The notes under the pieces were generated by a model. The model worked only from the letters and a program-made list of their open reading frames with translations. It was not told the DNA's origin and did no database searches. A stretch of DNA of 64,000 nt from Diplonema papillatum (taxonomy: Eukaryota; Euglenozoa; Diplonemea; Diplonemida; Diplonemidae). A program made the position numbers and the translations under genes. This document shows positions 26,901 to 33,300 of this stretch, in pieces (position 1 is the first letter of the stretch; every line of letters starts with the position of its first letter). Where the stretch lies: NCBI GenBank assembly GCA_030068145.1, contig JAPJBO010000449.1:1-64000 (forward strand). Reading direction: 5' to 3'.

Positions 26901-27461
26901 CTTGGAATTCTTCTCCGCGTCGTAGATGACTCCGGCGTAGTGCACGTCCGTCTCGGAGTGGAAGAAGATGGCGATGATGTTCGTCGTGTCAGCCCAATCC
27001 TCACCCGATGTAGTGAACTTTGTCGCGATCGTGTTCACCGGGGTCTTGTCGTCGTTCATGTCGAACCACTCCGCGTCGATGTGTCCGCTGTAAATCTGGA
27101 CGTGGCCACCCGGCTGGTGGCTTGCGTCCGGCGCGGTCAGATTCTTCCAAACTCCGCCCAACTTCAACTCCAACGTCAGGACCATCCAGTCGTCGTTGTT
27201 CGTACCACTGTACACGAGGCTCGCGTATGCAAAGTCGTCAATCTCGGGTATATCGGCGGTACCCTCTACGACCTCGCCCTCCCCTGGGCTCGAGATGGTA
27301 CCCACCAGCGTGGCGATGGAATATGTGTGGAAGTAGAGCGAGAACGTGTCGATACTCCCAGCTCCCACAAGACTACTGGTGGTAACGCGGTAGTCCACGC
27401 TCGTCAGCGCGCTGCCCTGGGGAACGCCCGCCAAAAGGCAGGCAATGATTTGCCACCGCAT
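9000..27461 (-). CDS. giant secreted/membrane repeat protein, 24 modules of ~248 aa
   Basis: This intronless 6153-codon gene has an ATG start at 27461-27459. Residues 1-19 form a signal peptide ending in GSA-L. Next come 24 modules of about 248 residues. A short Thr/Pro/Asn-rich stalk follows, then one transmembrane helix (about residues 6030-6054, FWGLLITGIVLVV...). The cytoplasmic tail of ~99 residues carries an acidic FDDDDFDDDVE patch. Each module shows LLRITT...GS.DKFSVYMHSYH, ISLVYNGT.NDDW.V..VE.Y, HIDSEWFD, ETTNII.IYFHSE, HYAG.IYDP..GS.W, a CPFP motif and TARALRA..DGYIV..VEL, ending near GGWI.H. Many NGT/NDT sequons suggest N-glycosylation. The strand pattern with DW.V..VE resembles PLAT/LH2 or other beta-sandwich domains, but I do not recognise the family with confidence. 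A surface adhesin, receptor or wall-scale protein is my inference. Confidence 0.93.
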   Translation of the reverse strand: MRWQIIACLLAGVPQGSALTSVDYRVTTSSLVGAGSIDTFSLYFHTYSIATLVGTISSPGEGEVVEGTADIPEIDDFAYASLVYSGTNNDDWMVLTLELKLGGVWKNLTAPDASHQPGGHVQIYSGHIDAEWFDMNDDKTPVNTIATKFTTSGEDWADTTNIIAIFFHSETDVHYAGVIYDAEKNSKWDIVAKDCPFPLADFVSVTAKALRADNDGYHVLKAELQLADGTFASLYGQNWQGTSGWINHVQSSWMPVPVDAVVLTIHKVLLRIATYTDADSGSVDTFSIYMHSYNDSVVVATKTSPVAGEVAFFNFEFDRFFDIAHVSLVYAGTSNDNWRVSHMEVFMYGRWENFTCPDALEEEKAGRPAVSTINADHLDSEWFDLTGTKPVVNKVTTRWITDDVQFSGSTNIITIFYHSETKVHYAGVIYDPAQGSQWDITATDCPFPVDQLRMVTARALRAKNDGYIVKTVELAENGGYTLLWGLTFNGYGGWINHVQPGWAPNPMDEAVFAKTNGMLRITTGSDPAAGSDDDFSIYMHSYHEAGLVATKSSSRPGEVAVVAYNYDGMDKLALISLVYNGTDNDDWQVAAVELYMQGGWVDLTAPDVPAGGVAHIEVGHIDSEWFDGRPRASVNTITTRWYTSPVASAESTNLFVIFFHSDLAVHYAGSIADPTNGQEVTVEATDCPFPLSELRMVTARALRSEISDGWILEKVGLKQADGSFSTMYGQTWESSGGWINHQQPSWMPDPLDEVVLTPKRVLIRITTNTAADAGSDDNFAINIHSYHESIRAATIAAPGSGNVTYVNGDYAPDIFSLAYFSLVYEGTKNNDWQVKSVEFYKKGGWKHLTCPDAQENTDGIARITADHVDSEWFDMHPRVAENTVKSMWITSSEAYAETTNIIVIYFHSATQSHYAGVIYDPTRGSVWVVEAVDCPFPVEELRMVTANALRDHASDGYIVERVELMIGGKYQKMWGQPWNGYGGWITHTKPGWMTIPSDEVVLTTNVNPILLRIRTFGDDASAGSNDKFSVYLHSYHTSLLVGTIVSPAVGQVLLLNYDFADGIADLAHISLVYNGTSNDDWWVKAVELYMNGDWRALTSPDLEESVASGKVNASVITAAHVDSEWFDFWYKPTVNTISTKFSTSTDDWSETTNIITIYFHSETMAHYAGAIYDAERGSVWYITANDCPFPLEKLRMVTARALRASNDGYIVEKVELLQQDGSYAMLYSPTWQGTGGWISHVQAGWMPDPLHEVVFTLKNTDLLVRVTTASEEGSGSNDSFSMYMHTYHDSTLVATKVSPAVGEVSIFSIDFPAFDQLAHTSLVYAGTKNDDWRVSSVELYINKRWRSQFSPDAVNGPEPIHEGHLDSEWFDISAKPVLNTISTRWTTADEQWAETTNIIAIYFHSSSQVHYADAIYDAERGSEWDITATDCPFPLADLRMVTARALRASNDGYIVESVELLQDDGSYLKLWGVHWQAYGGWISHVQAGWMPDRLDEIVLTMRKVLLRITTDGAADAGSTAKFSVYMHSYHWSELVGMIDSPSAGEVLLLDLDFDGLDELAHISLVYNDTTVDDDWWVSLVEIYTKDGWENYSCPDAMEAAEAGQRAVSIITPGHIDSEWFDFGEKKQVNTITTKWTTSTDLWAETTNIIAIYYHSQDQVQYAGAIYDPKQGSTWTIEATNCPFPVEKLLMVTARALRASDDGYILEKVELVQNGVYTKLWGQTWQAYGGWITHVQKDWMPDPLHECVFTLRKALLRITTSSDAAAGSTDKFSVYMHTYRESTLVATVYSPSVGSVMAFNVDFFDSVSELAHISLVYNGTNDDDWQVSHVEAYMDGNWMQLSCPDAIEAGEAGLPEVSTITAGHIDSEWFDMGARLQVNTVTTRWTTDTVEWSETTNIITIFYHSERQVHYAGVIYDPKKGSEWTITATNCPFPVGELRMVTARALRASNDGYIVKQVELLQEDGTYTLLWGQTWQNYGGWISHVQAGWMPDRLDEVVLTAKRALLRITTADGAAAGSTDKFSVYIHSYHENVLATTVTAPGTGQVLIVDVDYDFGVPSYFSLVYSGSADDEWQVVSVEYYKTGGWKHLTSPDAEESDDGIARITAGHMDSEWFDLHPKPAANTIKTLWTTASVTYAETTNIIVIYFHSKTETYYAGVIYDPSRGSVWTIEAVDCPFPVEELRMVTANALREQTGDGYIVERVEVMTSSGYQKMWGQPWNGYGGWIIHSKPGWMTIPSDEVVLTTNVNPILLRIRTFGDDASAGSNDKFSVYLHSYHTSLLVGTIVSPAVGQVLLLNYDFADGIADLAHISLVYNGTSNDDWWVKAVELYMNGDWRALTSPDLEESVASGKVNASVITAAHVDSEWFDFWYKPTVNTISTKFSTSTDDWSETTNIITIYFHSETMAHYAGAIYDAERGSVWYITANDCPFPLEKLRMVTARALRASNDGYIVEKVELLQQDGSYAMLYSPTWQGTGGWISHVQAGWMPDPLHEVVFTLKNTDLLVRVTTASEEGSGSNDSFSMYMHTYHDSTLVATKVSPAVGEVSIFSIDFPAFDQLAHTSLVYAGTKNDDWRVSSVELYINKRWRSQFSPDAVNGPEPIHEGHLDSEWFDISAKPVLNTISTRWTTADEQWAETTNIIAIYFHSSSQVHYADAIYDAERGSEWDITATDCPFPLADLRMVTARALRASNDGYIVESVELLQDDGSYLKLWGVHWQAYGGWISHVQAGWMPDRLDEIVLTMRKVLLRITTDGAADAGSTAKFSVYMHSYHWSELVGMIDSPSAGEVLLLDLDFDGLDELAHISLVYNDTTVDDDWWVSLVEIYTKDGWENYSCPDAMEAAEAGQRAVSIITPGHIDSEWFDFGEKKQVNTITTKWTTSTDLWAETTNIIAIYYHSQDQVQYAGAIYDPKQGSTWTIEATNCPFPVEKLLMVTARALRASDDGYILEKVELVQNGVYTKLWGQTWQAYGGWITHVQKDWMPDPLHECVFTLRKALLRITTSSDAAAGSTDKFSVYMHTYRESTLVATVYSPSVGSVMAFNVDFFDSVSELAHISLVYNGTNDDDWQVSHVEAYMDGNWMQLSCPDAIEAGEAGLPEVSTITAGHIDSEWFDMGARLQVNTVTTRWTTDTVEWSETTNIITIFYHSERQVHYAGVIYDPKKGSEWTITATNCPFPVGELRMVTARALRASNDGYIVKQVELLQEDGTYTLLWGQTWQNYGGWISHVQAGWMPDRLDEVVLTAKRALLRITTADGAAAGSTDKFSVYIHSYHENVLATTVTAPGTGQVLIVDVDYDFGVPSYFSLVYSGSADDEWQVVSVEYYKTGGWKHLTSPDAEESDDGIARITAGHMDSEWFDLHPKPAANTIKTLWTTASVTYAETTNIIVIYFHSKTETYYAGVIYDPSRGSVWTIEAVDCPFPVEELRMVTANALREQTGDGYIVERVEVMTSSGYQKMWGQPWNGYGGWIIHSKPGWMTIPSDEVVLTTNVNPILLRIRTFGDDASAGSNDKFSVYLHSYHTSLLVGTIVSPAVGQVLLLNYDFADGIADLAHISLVYNGTSNDDWWVKAVELYMNGDWRALTSPDLEESVASGKVNASVITAAHVDSEWFDFWYKPTVNTISTKFSTSTDDWSETTNIITIYFHSETMAHYAGAIYDAERGSVWYITANDCPFPLEKLRMVTARALRASNDGYIVEKVELLQQDGSYAMLYSPTWQGTGGWISHVQAGWMPDPLHEVVFTLKNTDLLVRVTTASEEGSGSNDSFSMYMHTYHDSTLVATKVSPAVGEVSIFSIDFPAFDQLAHTSLVYAGTKNDDWRVSSVELYINKRWRSQFSPDAVNGPEPIHEGHLDSEWFDISAKPVLNTISTRWTTADEQWAETTNIIAIYFHSSSQVHYADAIYDAERGSEWDITATDCPFPLADLRMVTARALRASNDGYIVESVELLQDDGSYLKLWGVHWQAYGGWISHVQAGWMPDRLDEIVLTMRKVLLRITTDGAADAGSTAKFSVYMHSYHWSELVGMIDSPSAGEVLLLDLDFDGLDELAHISLVYNDTTVDDDWWVSLVEIYTKDGWENYSCPDAMEAAEAGQRAVSIITPGHIDSEWFDFGEKKQVNTITTKWTTSTDLWAETTNIIAIYYHSQDQVQYAGAIYDPKQGSTWTIEATNCPFPVEKLLMVTARALRASDDGYILEKVELVQNGVYTKLWGQTWQAYGGWITHVQKDWMPDPLHECVFTLRKALLRITTSSDAAAGSTDKFSVYMHTYRESTLVATVYSPSVGSVMAFNVDFFDSVSELAHISLVYNGTNDDDWQVSHVEAYMDGNWMQLSCPDAIEAGEAGLPEVSTITAGHIDSEWFDMGARLQVNTVTTRWTTDTVEWSETTNIITIFYHSERQVHYAGVIYDPKKGSEWTITATNCPFPVGELRMVTARALRASNDGYIVKQVELLQEDGTYTLLWGQTWQNYGGWISHVQAGWMPDRLDEVVLTAKRALLRITTADGAAAGSTDKFSVYIHSYHENVLATTVTAPGTGQVLIVDVDYDFGVPSYFSLVYSGSADDEWQVVSVEYYKTGGWKHLTSPDAEESDDGIARITAGHMDSEWFDLHPKPAANTIKTLWTTASVTYAETTNIIVIYFHSKTETYYAGVIYDPSRGSVWTIEAVDCPFPVEELRMVTANALREQTGDGYIVERVEVMTSSGYQKMWGQPWNGYGGWIIHSKPGWMTIPSDEVVLTTNVNPILLRIRTFGDDASAGSNDKFSVYLHSYHTSLLVGTIVSPAVGQVLLLNYDFADGIADLAHISLVYNGTSNDDWWVKAVELYMNGDWRALTSPDLEESVASGKVNASVITAAHVDSEWFDFWYKPTVNTISTKFSTSTDDWSETTNIITIYFHSETMAHYAGAIYDAERGSVWYITANDCPFPLEKLRMVTARALRASNDGYIVEKVELLQQDGSYAMLYSPTWQGTGGWISHVQAGWMPDPLHEVVFTLKNTDLLVRVTTASEEGSGSNDSFSMYMHTYHDSTLVATKVSPAVGEVSIFSIDFPAFDQLAHTSLVYAGTKNDDWRVSSVELYINKRWRSQFSPDAVNGPEPIHEGHLDSEWFDISAKPVLNTISTRWTTADEQWAETTNIIAIYFHSSSQVHYADAIYDAERGSEWDITATDCPFPLADLRMVTARALRASNDGYIVESVELLQDDGSYLKLWGVHWQAYGGWISHVQAGWMPDRLDEIVLTMRKVLLRITTDGAADAGSTAKFSVYMHSYHWSELVGMIDSPSAGEVLLLDLDFDGLDELAHISLVYNDTTVDDDWWVSLVEIYTKDGWENYSCPDAMEAAEAGQRAVSIITPGHIDSEWFDFGEKKQVNTITTKWTTSTDLWAETTNIIAIYYHSQDQVQYAGAIYDPKQGSTWTIEATNCPFPVEKLLMVTARALRASDDGYILEKVELVQNGVYTKLWGQTWQAYGGWITHVQKDWMPDPLHECVFTLRKALLRITTSSDAAAGSTDKFSVYMHTYRESTLVATVYSPSVGSVMAFNVDFFDSVSELAHISLVYNGTNDDDWQVSHVEAYMDGNWMQLSCPDAIEAGEAGLPEVSTITAGHIDSEWFDMGARLQVNTVTTRWTTDTVEWSETTNIITIFYHSERQVHYAGVIYDPKKGSEWTITATNCPFPVGELRMVTARALRASNDGYIVKQVELLQEDGTYTLLWGQTWQNYGGWISHVQAGWMPDRLDEVVLSPHPNCIRIRTANDADAGSTDKFSVYMHSYDESVLVATVDRPSVGEWWTVAGNFSVFNKVSHISLVYNGTDNDAWRVSSVDVYKKGGWSSMMAPDVVEAGGVAAAVDMSHIDSEWFDTHPGKVANTIKTLWITATEQFAETTNLITVYFHSEEEVHYAGVIYDPLVGSAWIIESHTCPFPVENLTKVTARALRAHTDDGYIVEKVELMVNGRYEKMWGETWNADGGWIAHHQPSWMPDPLDEVVLVRRRETEPPATNATLAPETDSPIPAAPNTPIMDTSDDGSDDWNATNATTPAEQQAAADAGGDSRSTFWGLLITGIVLVVCALCVVGAYYIMRNRQGKPNMKSIIFDDDDFDDDVELNGSAYEGTSDDDCEEPLRKSSGLVRKASNSGAELKETPSTYEPPAIAEEKGDTTAGPNPDAKTSPVKASPSTKV
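10315..24497 (-). repeat. 3720-bp intragenic tandem repeat, ~3.8 copies
   Basis: Within the giant gene, sequence at position n matches n+3720 from 10315 to 20777, so the array runs 10315-24497 (14,183 bp). Lines compared across the copies starting near 10321, 14041, 17761 and 21481 show no mismatch. One unit is 1240 codons, which is five ~248-residue modules, so the frame is preserved. Identity stops abruptly at both ends (10314 and 24498), where neighbouring modules are related but clearly diverged. This points to recent unequal exchange or gene conversion. A collapsed or over-expanded assembly is the main alternative for the copy number. Confidence 0.96.
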
Positions 27462-27723
27462 TGCCCGAATGTGCGGCCGGCCAAATTTTCGTGTACTGGG
27501 TTTCCTTTGTTTTACTGTCGATCCCGAGGGACACTCAGTTCGGTGTCTTGCGACCTTTGGTTGTTTGGTAATTATTTTTGAAGATACGCTTCAGTTAAGG
27601 TAAAACAAAAATGCAACGTCGAAACTTATCCCGTGAGGCGATCCACCTATTTTCTAGCAGAAAAAATCACAGAATTCCAAATCAATTCACAACTTTTCGT
27701 CGTCTTGTTGCATTAGTGGGGAG

Positions 27724-27741
27724 TCATTTGCATGCAAATGA
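27724..27741. promoter_or_regulatory. 18-bp palindrome with two octamer motifs upstream of the giant gene
   Basis: TCATTTGCATGCAAATGA is a perfect palindrome 263 bp upstream of the giant gene's ATG. It contains overlapping ATTTGCAT and ATGCAAAT octamers. A regulatory role is inference from position and symmetry only. The interval 27462-27765 otherwise shows no gene and is the presumed promoter region of the giant gene. Confidence 0.35.
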
Positions 27742-27848
27742 GTACCACACTATGCCAGCTTTTCGCTACGTGACTCCAGAAGGGTCACTTTTTCCGCGCT
27801 TTCGGCGCGGCGCAACTCTAGTCGGTTGCAACTGTTGTTGGCAGTTGC

Positions 27849-30185
27849 TCACGATCTCATATTCCGAAAGGGAATCGGAGTCTTCGCTTTCTCGCTTGCG
27901 CCGATAGGCACGCCGCGATGCGGAGGACGCGAGTAGCCGGGAAGAGCCGGCGGGAGGGCACGATCGTTGTGTGACCCGTGGAGGGTCGGAACCAGAATCG
28001 GAAAAAGGGCCCGAGTCAGGGCCTGCGAAGAGGGCGGGGCCGGGTGGGCGCGGTGTGTTCGGGCCGGCGAGGCCAGTGCCGTCGTCGCCGAGATCGGCGC
28101 GTCGTCGTCGTCGTGCGCGCAGCGCGGCTGCGGGAGAGGCCGTGGGGGTGCAAGGCGCGGGTCGCTTCCTGCCTGCTGGCGGGGGGGCGCGCTTCGGGGG
28201 CGACTTTCGTCGTCCGCCTCCTCCGGCCACGGCTGGTAGGTGTCCCCGGTGGGGACGGCGCGCGCCGCTTCCGGCCTGTGAGGCCGTCGCTCTCGCCAAC
28301 GCTGCGACCGCCACCGCCGCCGCCGCCGCGACCGCCGCCGCGACCGCCGCCGCGTGCGCCGCCGCGTGCGCCGCCGCGTGCGCGGCCGCGACCAGTGCCG
28401 CGGCCGCCGCCACCGTCTCCGCCACTGTTGTCTCCGCCGCCCCGGCCGCCCACGGCCGCGGCCGCCATGACCACCGCCACCCCCGTCGCCACTGCTGCTG
28501 TCGCGGCCAGCACCACCCCTGTGATGCCCCCGTCCGCAGCACGCGTCGGCGTTCGGGCAGGTCCCGCATCGCGTCAGCCGATGCGCCCGGCAGCACTGAA
28601 TGCGCAGGCCGTCGTCCGGGCGGTGGTGCACCTGGCAGCACTGGTCCACTACAAGGCTGTAGTTTCTTCGCATGCCAGTGCACACCGCGCACTTCTGCTT
28701 CGCGCAGGCATCGCAGACCGACTGCGTGCGGAGCAGAGGGTCCGCCTGCGCAGCCGGTACAAGCACGGGAAGGCGCGGGCGTTGCGGCAGAGGGGTGGGC
28801 ACGTCCCAGCGCAGCGAACGCTGTGCCCGCCGCGCCGCGTCGTACTGCGGGAACACGTCCCCGCCCCAGTTCTTCCCGTCCCCGGCAGCTGCCCGCGGAA
28901 AGCTCGTCTCCAGCACCCCGTGCGTCTCCTCGCCCCCGGCGAAGCGTGGGCGAGGTGTCAATCCCCCCCACAGCATCGGCGCCCCCAGGGTCCTCATCGA
29001 GCCCACCCGGACCTTCCGCTCGGCAGGCAACGGCGACGGCAGCTGCAGGTCCTGGCACAGGCGGCACAATGTCGACAGCATCGTCCAGAGGGTCTTCCCC
29101 CTCTGGTTGGCGGCGAGCCTTCGTATTCCCGGGGGGGCAGGGACGTCGACCCCGGTGTGGACCTCGAAGTCCACTGCCAGCTCGACGCACGACACCTCGC
29201 CCGCGTCGGTCCACCTCAGTGCCGACAGCCAGCCCTTGAGCGCCCGCATCGCACGGCCGCCGTACGGCCATCTCGGCGGCTCATCCGGAAGGCGGTCGAA
29301 GTTGAACAGGTGTTGCACCGCCGGCAGCGGCGCAGCTGCGTGCCAGGGGTGCATCGGTTGCACTGCGGAGAGGCGGCGTCGCTCCGCCTCCACGCGTGCA
29401 GTGTACACCGCCGCCATGAGGCGGTGAAGGGCCGCGACCTCCACCCGCATTCCTTCGACAATAACCCCATGCACACGCGTGCAAGACGGCCACCTCGCCC
29501 GGTCCGCCCGCAGGAGTTCGGCGAAGCAAGGACGGCCGCGAATCTCGTCGTAGGCGGGGCACTCCCACCACAGGTGATCCGCTGTGTCCTGGACGCCCCG
29601 GTCGCAGTCCCTGCAGCCGCGGTCCAGCGGCGGACGCTGAGGTTCCGAAGAGGAGGATTCGGAGGCGTGCTCGTCAAAGCTGCCGGTCGTATCAGAGGCG
29701 GTCGACGACACGGACGCCGAGGAGCTCGGCGACCCGTCTGACCCGGCCGCCCCTCCGTTCGCACGCGCATTCCGTCCCCACCGCGCTGCGAGGAACACAC
29801 CCCCGGACAGAATCACCGCCAGCGCACGTTTCTCGCCAGCGTCAGCCGTCGCTAGGCGCAGTTCGTTCGTACGCCTGCAGTCCATCCCTGCCTGCACGCC
29901 GTCGTAAGACGGTCGTTGCCTCGCAAGCTGCGTCCAGGTCGTCTGCCGTAGCCGCGCCCGGATGGCGTGGTGCCTCTCGCCCCTCTCCATGTCGAGAAGC
30001 CGGCGGCCCTCGAGCGCCGCGGTCGCCAAATCGTCACCTTCGAAATCAATGCCCGCGACCGTGAAACCGTCAGAGATGGCGATCCCGACAGGTCCTAGGC
30101 GCGCCTTCGGCAACAACACACCGTGCCGGCTGTAAAGCCGGGCGATGTTCAGCATGCGGGCGTACACGCGTCGAAAAGCGAGCAC
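27849..30185 (-). pseudogene. C-terminal part of the retrotransposon ORF2, zinc knuckle and basic tail
   Basis: A 778-codon open frame continues the reverse transcriptase polypeptide. Near residue 191 it has C191-x2-C194-x9-H204-x4-C209, the knuckle typical of LINE C-termini. About 170 residues further is a WLSALRW...VSCVELAVDFE segment. Then comes a second dense cysteine cluster (CDACAKQKCAVC ... CGTCPNADACC), followed by Gly-rich and Arg/Arg-Thr repeats encoded by GCC/CGC triplets. The last ~150 residues are low complexity, and an overlapping frame (to 27766) is open as well, so the true C-terminus is unclear. The listed first codon is only the edge of the open frame after an upstream frameshift. 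Confidence 0.65.
28300..28405. repeat. GCCGCCGCG-type GC-rich simple repeat
   Basis: Near-perfect repeats of CGCGTGCGCCGC and CGCGACCGCCGC lie inside the retrotransposon. They keep several frames open on both strands and explain the Arg-rich and Ala-rich ORFs there. Confidence 0.8.
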
Positions 30186-30189
30186 AGCG

Positions 30190-31963
30190 GTGAGCTTTCG
30201 CCAGGATGGTCAGCACCGCCGTCACACTCCTCGACGGATGCTTCGTCCCGAAAGCACCCTTCACTACCCGCGACCGCAGCCCCTCAGGCACGTCTGCGTG
30301 TACCCCTCGTACGAGCACCCCGCCAGCACGCTTCCAAGGACATTGGAGCTCGCCACCTCGCAGCGGACCTCGAACGGAAGGTGCGAGGTGCTCAGCCTGT
30401 CCAGCAATGCGTTCTGGGCCCTCAGACGCGCGTCGTTGGTACGTTCCGCCTGAACGCTCGCGACACACGTGCGCACACCGAGGATCTTCGCCGCCGTCGC
30501 TGTTGGTATCGTCTCGTCGCCGACTGCCAGCACGCTCGTAAAGGGCCGCCGCCGACGCTGCCGCGCCGTGCCCGCGGGGATCCCCATCGCCAGTGTCTTC
30601 GTCATGTTCAGCCGCATCCCTGTCAGGGCGCAGAACTGTGCGATGACGTCGACCGCCTGCTGCAGCTCGGACTCCACGGACGCGAAGAGCGTGGCATCAT
30701 CCGCCAGCGACTCCGACGAAACCTCCGGTACGCGCACCGACACCGCTCGGAGCACAATCGACAGCAAGGCGTTGATGAGGATCACCGAAAGTGGGCACCC
30801 CCCCTGTAAGATACCGTTGGTGACCTCAAACTCGGACCCTACGCCCCGCGGCAATATAAACCGGCGCTTCATCCCACGGTACATGGCGCGCAGGGCGCAG
30901 GATGCGCGCGTCGAGGCCCATCTCTTCGGCGAGCCGGAGAACGATACCCTGAGGTACCCGGTCGAAGCACTTCGCGAAATCGAGTGCGACCATGTACAGC
31001 GACTTCGACTCGTCGAGCAGCGTCTCCTCGATCAGCGTCGTAAGCTCCGTGAGGACGTCGTCCGTCCGATGCCCTCTGCGGAAGCCGTGCTGCGACGGAA
31101 GAATCCAGCCGTCCTGCCACTCCATGACGTCTTGCAAACGCCTGCAGGCCCACAACCGATAGACGCAGCTCGTCACGGTGATTGGCCGCAAGTTCGTTGG
31201 CGAGGTGTCGTCGGTCTTTGGTATGAGCGACACCAATGATGTCAGCATACCCTTCGGCCACTCCCCGCTCCTCCACCAGATTGAAGAGCGTCGCGAACCC
31301 GTCCAGCAGCTCGTCGGGCAGGGCCTTCAGCTCGTCCAAGCGCCAGCCGTCCACCCCACACGCCGTAGTCTTCTTCTTCCGCTTGTTGAGCACATCCCGT
31401 AGCTCGCTCCCGGTCACATCCCGCAGGTCCATCTGGCGGCGTGGGATAAACCCCTCGAAGGCCCTGCGGAACGCCTCGTACTCGGGTTCTGGGCGTCCTT
31501 CCCCGTACATGCGCAGGATCGGGTCCCACGCCTCCTGCAGCACCTCGTCCATCTCCTCGACGTTGGCGGTGAGCCGCCCGTCCGCTGTCCGCACCGCATC
31601 GGCCGCCTGCCCCGGACCCCCCCGCAGCATCGTCACAAGAGCCCGGCGATCCGTCCCAAACATCGTCAGCTGCCTCTCCTGTTGCTGCCTCTTCCGTACC
31701 CTCGCCGCAGCCGCGTTGTATCTCGCACTGCGCAGTCGTACGTCGTGCAAGTAAACGCGGGCGACCTCTGCGCTCGGCGGGTCGGAGGGGGGCGGCCCGC
31801 CGACCCCGCCGCCACGGATCACGGCGAGACAGCGCAGCCAGCACAAGCGGAGTTCTTGGGGCACCTGGAAAGGTCCGGACGCTTCTAGGCGAGCTCGCTG
31901 GGAGACGTAGTGCTCCAGGCGCCGGATTGTATTCCCGTGCCTCAGCTCCGTCTCGCACGCCAC
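30190..31963 (-). pseudogene. reverse transcriptase domain, broken by frameshifts
   Basis: The linker and fingers are read to about 31250 (ending ...GVAEGYADI). The frame then shifts to continue with the SLIPK motif, LRPIT, QHGFRRGH and the first catalytic block ALDFAKCFD (to about 30890). It shifts again for GMKRRF, NGILQGGCPLS and the catalytic LADD, where F/YADD is usual. Further shifts occur near 30265 and 30190 before the C-terminal part. The motif order and spacing are those of a LINE RT, and each shift leaves adjacent motifs uninterrupted. Single-base indels are therefore more likely than introns. The two catalytic Asp of ADD and the one in DFAKCFD are still encoded. Confidence 0.8.
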
Positions 31964-32003
31964 GCCCCGGTCCGGCGTACTCCCGCCGCAACGCGAGTCA
32001 TCT

Positions 32004-33300
32004 TCAGCTCCGAGTTACCGCGGCCGGTGTGCGCACGTCTTTCACAGGCAGGAATCCCGCTGCGTCCAGCAGGTACTGCTCGCACATTGCGGAGAGCGCC
32101 ATCCACGCCCCTTCGACGTCCCCCTCGCAGGCCGCGGCGCACATGGCATCCAGCCGCGGGACCTCGACGACCCTACCTGCCGGCTTCACGGGTATCGCTC
32201 GCGGCACGTTGAACCTCCATGTCTGCTGTTCGAACGCCTGCACCGCGAGGTTCATCAGGGCGTAGTCGATGCGCGTGCCGGCCGTGTTCGTGCCCGTGTA
32301 GGTGTTGAGCGGTCGTCCTCCCTCGCACGCCGCCTGCAGCTGCGCTGCGTCCGACCACCCGTTGCTGAGGGCATGCCGAAGCGCCGGCGATCGCTCAACG
32401 TCCGTGTTGAAGTCGCCCATCACGACCGTCGGGGCCTGCCCCACTATGGCCTGCGCCTCGAAGAGGACCGTCTGCAGGAGCCGGTTCCGGGACGCCGCTG
32501 CCGTGTTCCCCGATGGGGCGTAGCCTGCAAAAAAGTGCATGAACATCCGTCCGACCCCCGTCGCGATCATCGTGTGGATGACCCGGTTGCGCACTTCCTG
32601 CAGCGATTCGTTGGGCAGCAGGTGGGCCACCCCCGGCTGCCTGGCAAGCACAACGACTCCGCCCCCCTTCTGCCCGGAAAGCGGGTTTCCGTGCGGACAG
32701 TGCTTGCTGCGCTTCGGCGGTTGCGGCGGCCCCCACAGCGTCTTCCACCTCGACCCGTCGACGGCGCACGGTCTCGCGAGATATTCCGTCGCCTGCGCCT
32801 GCTGCAACTCGCCCATCGACGTCTCCAGAACCGCAATCGCGTCTGCGGGGGCCATCGCACGCACCTCGTGACACACACGCTGGCGCCGCACTCTTCGCAC
32901 CTCCTCTGCATGCGGCCCTTCTGGGTCGTCTTCTGACAATCGCCGCATTCAAACTCCGTTGGAGCCCGCACCCCATCGGTCAGCTCGTGCCGGTGACCGG
33001 CCTTCTCACCCTCGACCGGCTCCTTCAGACGCTGGCGCGGCGGGGACAGCTTCTCGACCGCGCCGGCCACAGCCCGCTGGATTAGCGACTGTCCCGCTTC
33101 CGCCGGCTGCGCCACCTCGTGCTTCCGCTTGTTGGACGGAGCCGGCTCCAGATCCGTGTGCATCGACCGCCACGCCCATCGCCGTCTCGGCCTCATCGAC
33201 GCTGGGTGCGACCCAGAGCCCCTCCTTCTTCGCCTCGAATGAGCGACTCGAGGATCGGCACGTTCCAGTCGAAACTGTGCACGCTGAACACGGTCGCCTT
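32004..33300 (-). pseudogene. apurinic-like endonuclease domain of the retrotransposon
   Basis: The frame ending at 32004 contains AIAVLETSM, KGGGVVVLARQ, the GDFNTD block holding the catalytic Asp/Asn, and GTRIDYALMN. These are hallmarks of the exonuclease-endonuclease-phosphatase fold used by LINEs to nick the target. Further upstream, in other frames, are a CxxC...CxxC finger (about 32880-32970) and an ATVFSVHSFDWN stretch (about 33250-33310). At least two frame changes separate these pieces. I did not see the terminal SDH-type motif. Confidence 0.7.

Noticed and set aside
27967-29741. Long plus-strand frames (up to 587 codons) opposite the retrotransposon
   Set aside because: High GC and GCC/CGC repeats remove stop codons on both strands. 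The products are Ala/Arg/Pro low complexity, while RT and zinc-knuckle motifs lie on the minus strand.
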